Positions 62,723 through 64,000 of a stretch of 64,000 bases of DNA are shown piece by piece (position 1 is the stretch's first letter; every line of letters begins with the position of its first letter). This DNA comes from Marinimicrobium sp. C6131 (lineage in GTDB: Bacteria > Pseudomonadota > Gammaproteobacteria > Pseudomonadales > Cellvibrionaceae), in NCBI RefSeq assembly GCF_026153455.1, contig NZ_CP110629.1:2170001-2234000 (forward strand), read 5' to 3'. Under the pieces are notes generated by a model. That model was given only the letters and a program-made list of their open reading frames with translations, was not told the DNA's origin and ran no database searches. The position numbers were made by a program, and so were the translations under genes.

Positions 62723-63780
62723 TAATACCCCTCCGGATTCTGCGACTGCCACCGCCAGGTATCCACCATCATCCGCTCCAAGCCAAACTCCGCTTCCCAG
62801 CCCAACTCCCGCTTGGCCAGATCCGCATTGGCGTAACAACTGGCGATATCGCCGGGCCGACGCGGTGCGATGCGGTACGGGACCTTCCGGCCACTGGCCT
62901 TTTCAAAGGCCGCCACCATCTGCAATACCGAATAGCCCACCCCGGTCCCCAGGTTATAAGCCCGGCAGCCGGGGCCGGTTTTCTCCAGCGCTTCCAGTGC
63001 CGCCACATGGCCCTTGGCCAGGTCCACCACATGAATGTAGTCGCGCACCCCGGTGCCATCCACGGTGTCGTAATCGTCACCAAACACACTCAGTTCCTTG
63101 AGCTTGCCGATGGCCACCTGGGCCACATAAGGTAGCAGGTTATTAGGGATTCCGGCGGGATCTTCGCCGATCTGGCCGCTTTCGTGGGCACCTACCGGGT
63201 TGAAATAACGCAACAGGGTGATATTCCAGGGCGCCTTGCGGTGCGCCTCCGGTGCCGCCGCCACGTCCCGCAGAATCTCCTCGATGATGAGTTTGCTGCG
63301 CCCGTAGGGATTGGTCGCACTGGTGGCGAACGTCTCATCAATAGGCACCGACACCGGGTCGCCGTACACCGTGGCCGAGGAGCTGAAAATCAGCTTGCCC
63401 AGCCCCCGGGCTTCCATCACCTCACACAGGGTCAGGGTGCCGCCGACGTTTTCGCGGTAATAGGTCAGCGGGATCTGGCTGGACTCGCCCACCGCCTTGA
63501 GCCCGGCAAAGTGCATCACCGCACCAAAGGCGTGCTTTTCGAATACCGCCTCCAGCGCGGGCCGGTCGTTCAGGTCCAGCTCGTAAAACACCGGCGCCTC
63601 GCCGCAGATGCCGGCCACCCGATTGATGACTTCGCGCTTGCTGTTGCTCAGGTTGTCCACCACCACCGGCCGGTAACCGGCATTCACCAGTTCCACACAC
63701 ACGTGGCTGCCGATGTACCCCGCTCCGCCGGTCACCAGAATGTCCGGGCGGGCGCTGCGGTCTGTTGAGGGTGAGTGCAT
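62722..63780 (-). CDS. galE: UDP-glucose 4-epimerase
   Basis: Interconverts UDP-glucose and UDP-galactose for surface polysaccharides and galactose use. It is 352 residues: the NAD-binding VTGGAGYIGSHVCVEL after a 13-residue N-terminal extension, SSSATVYGDP (catalytic Ser) and NPYGRSKLIIEE (Tyr-x-x-x-Lys). AAGGA precedes the ATG. It leads the two-gene unit galE-exchanger. Confidence 0.96.
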   Translation of the reverse strand: MHSPSTDRSARPDILVTGGAGYIGSHVCVELVNAGYRPVVVDNLSNSKREVINRVAGICGEAPVFYELDLNDRPALEAVFEKHAFGAVMHFAGLKAVGESSQIPLTYYRENVGGTLTLCEVMEARGLGKLIFSSSATVYGDPVSVPIDETFATSATNPYGRSKLIIEEILRDVAAAPEAHRKAPWNITLLRYFNPVGAHESGQIGEDPAGIPNNLLPYVAQVAIGKLKELSVFGDDYDTVDGTGVRDYIHVVDLAKGHVAALEALEKTGPGCRAYNLGTGVGYSVLQMVAAFEKASGRKVPYRIAPRRPGDIASCYANADLAKRELGWEAEFGLERMMVDTWRWQSQNPEGY

Positions 63781-64000
63781 ACTTAAGTCCTTCTTGTCCG
63801 GTCATTTTCAAAGGCCGGGGGCGCGGCGTCACACCCCGGAAAACTGGCTGCATTATGGCACATTCCGGTGTTCCAAAGGCGTTTGCAACACGTATATATA
63901 TCGGAACCTGGCGCCGCCAATCCGAGTCAAAGCAGAGCCAGAAGAACAACCTTTTTCCTGACAACAACATGCAACAGGTTCATACCGGCAGGCTTGGCAC
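63781..64000. other. Upstream region of galE and window end
   Basis: This gap holds the galE promoter region. On the minus strand CATAAT (about 63853-63858) is a possible -10, without a firm -35. ACGTATATATATCGG at about 63890-63904 is a short A/T-rich tract. A plus-strand ATG at 63969 opens a frame (MQQVHTGRLG) that runs off the window and may be the next gene. Confidence 0.4.

Overview
This 64 kb window is a stretch of chromosome from a GC-rich gammaproteobacterium. The gene order lptD-surA-pdxA-rsmA-apaG-apaH next to amgK-murU, the rpsU-yqeY-dnaG-rpoD cluster and the proA-nadD-rsfS-rlmH-mrdA-rodA-mltB-rlpA-dacA-ybeD-lipB-lipA cluster are typical of Pseudomonas-like and Cellvibrio-like genomes. 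A TonB receptor, a TorF-type porin, a PQQ-dehydrogenase-like lipoprotein and many intergenic palindromes suggest a marine or environmental heterotroph, perhaps Cellvibrionales. That placement is an inference.

Layout. 1-7.6 kb: rpe (cut by the window edge), a DUF3530 protein, an aromatic aminotransferase, hisC and a GAF-PAS-GGDEF-EAL protein, with three long hairpin repeats between them. 7.6-12.2 kb: the rimB-rimK-desuccinylase-like group, a PA3496-family small protein, a LysR regulator and a YfaZ outer-membrane protein. 12.3-22 kb: the lptD-to-apaH operon on the minus strand and, divergently, amgK-murU and a glycerophosphodiesterase. 22-28 kb: a TonB receptor, a TorF porin, an EamA transporter, a short ORF with its own terminator, and cca. 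28-44 kb: two identical IS110-family elements in the same orientation flank about 12.5 kb holding a lipoprotein dehydrogenase, folM, hsp20, an MFS exporter, folK-folB, tsaD and the rpsU-dnaG-rpoD operon. 44-58 kb: an AI-2E transporter, rdgC, a GNAT acetyltransferase, lipoate synthesis, cell elongation and wall enzymes, ribosome factors, nadD and proA. 58-64 kb: a PepSY protein with a two-component system, a DegV protein, a cation exchanger and galE.

Most of the window is ordinary core genome. The unusual signal lies between genes. First, a family of hairpins of about 100-160 bp has long perfect arms whose sequence differs between copies while pairing is kept. Second, a short GGATAAG/GCATCCGCC palindrome family occurs in at least six intergenic regions. 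Third, both copies of the IS110-family element (IS1111-like layout, noncoding region 3' of the transposase) sit in those palindromes at the same ATCCGnCCTAC site. The element's noncoding region contains an 11-nt stretch, inside a stem-bounded loop, that matches the flank of copy 1 exactly, as expected for a bridge/seek RNA target guide. Joining the element's ends through one CT core would create a TTGACT-17-TATAAG promoter facing the transposase. I consider this REP-targeting, RNA-guided insertion sequence the best candidate for a distinctive system here.
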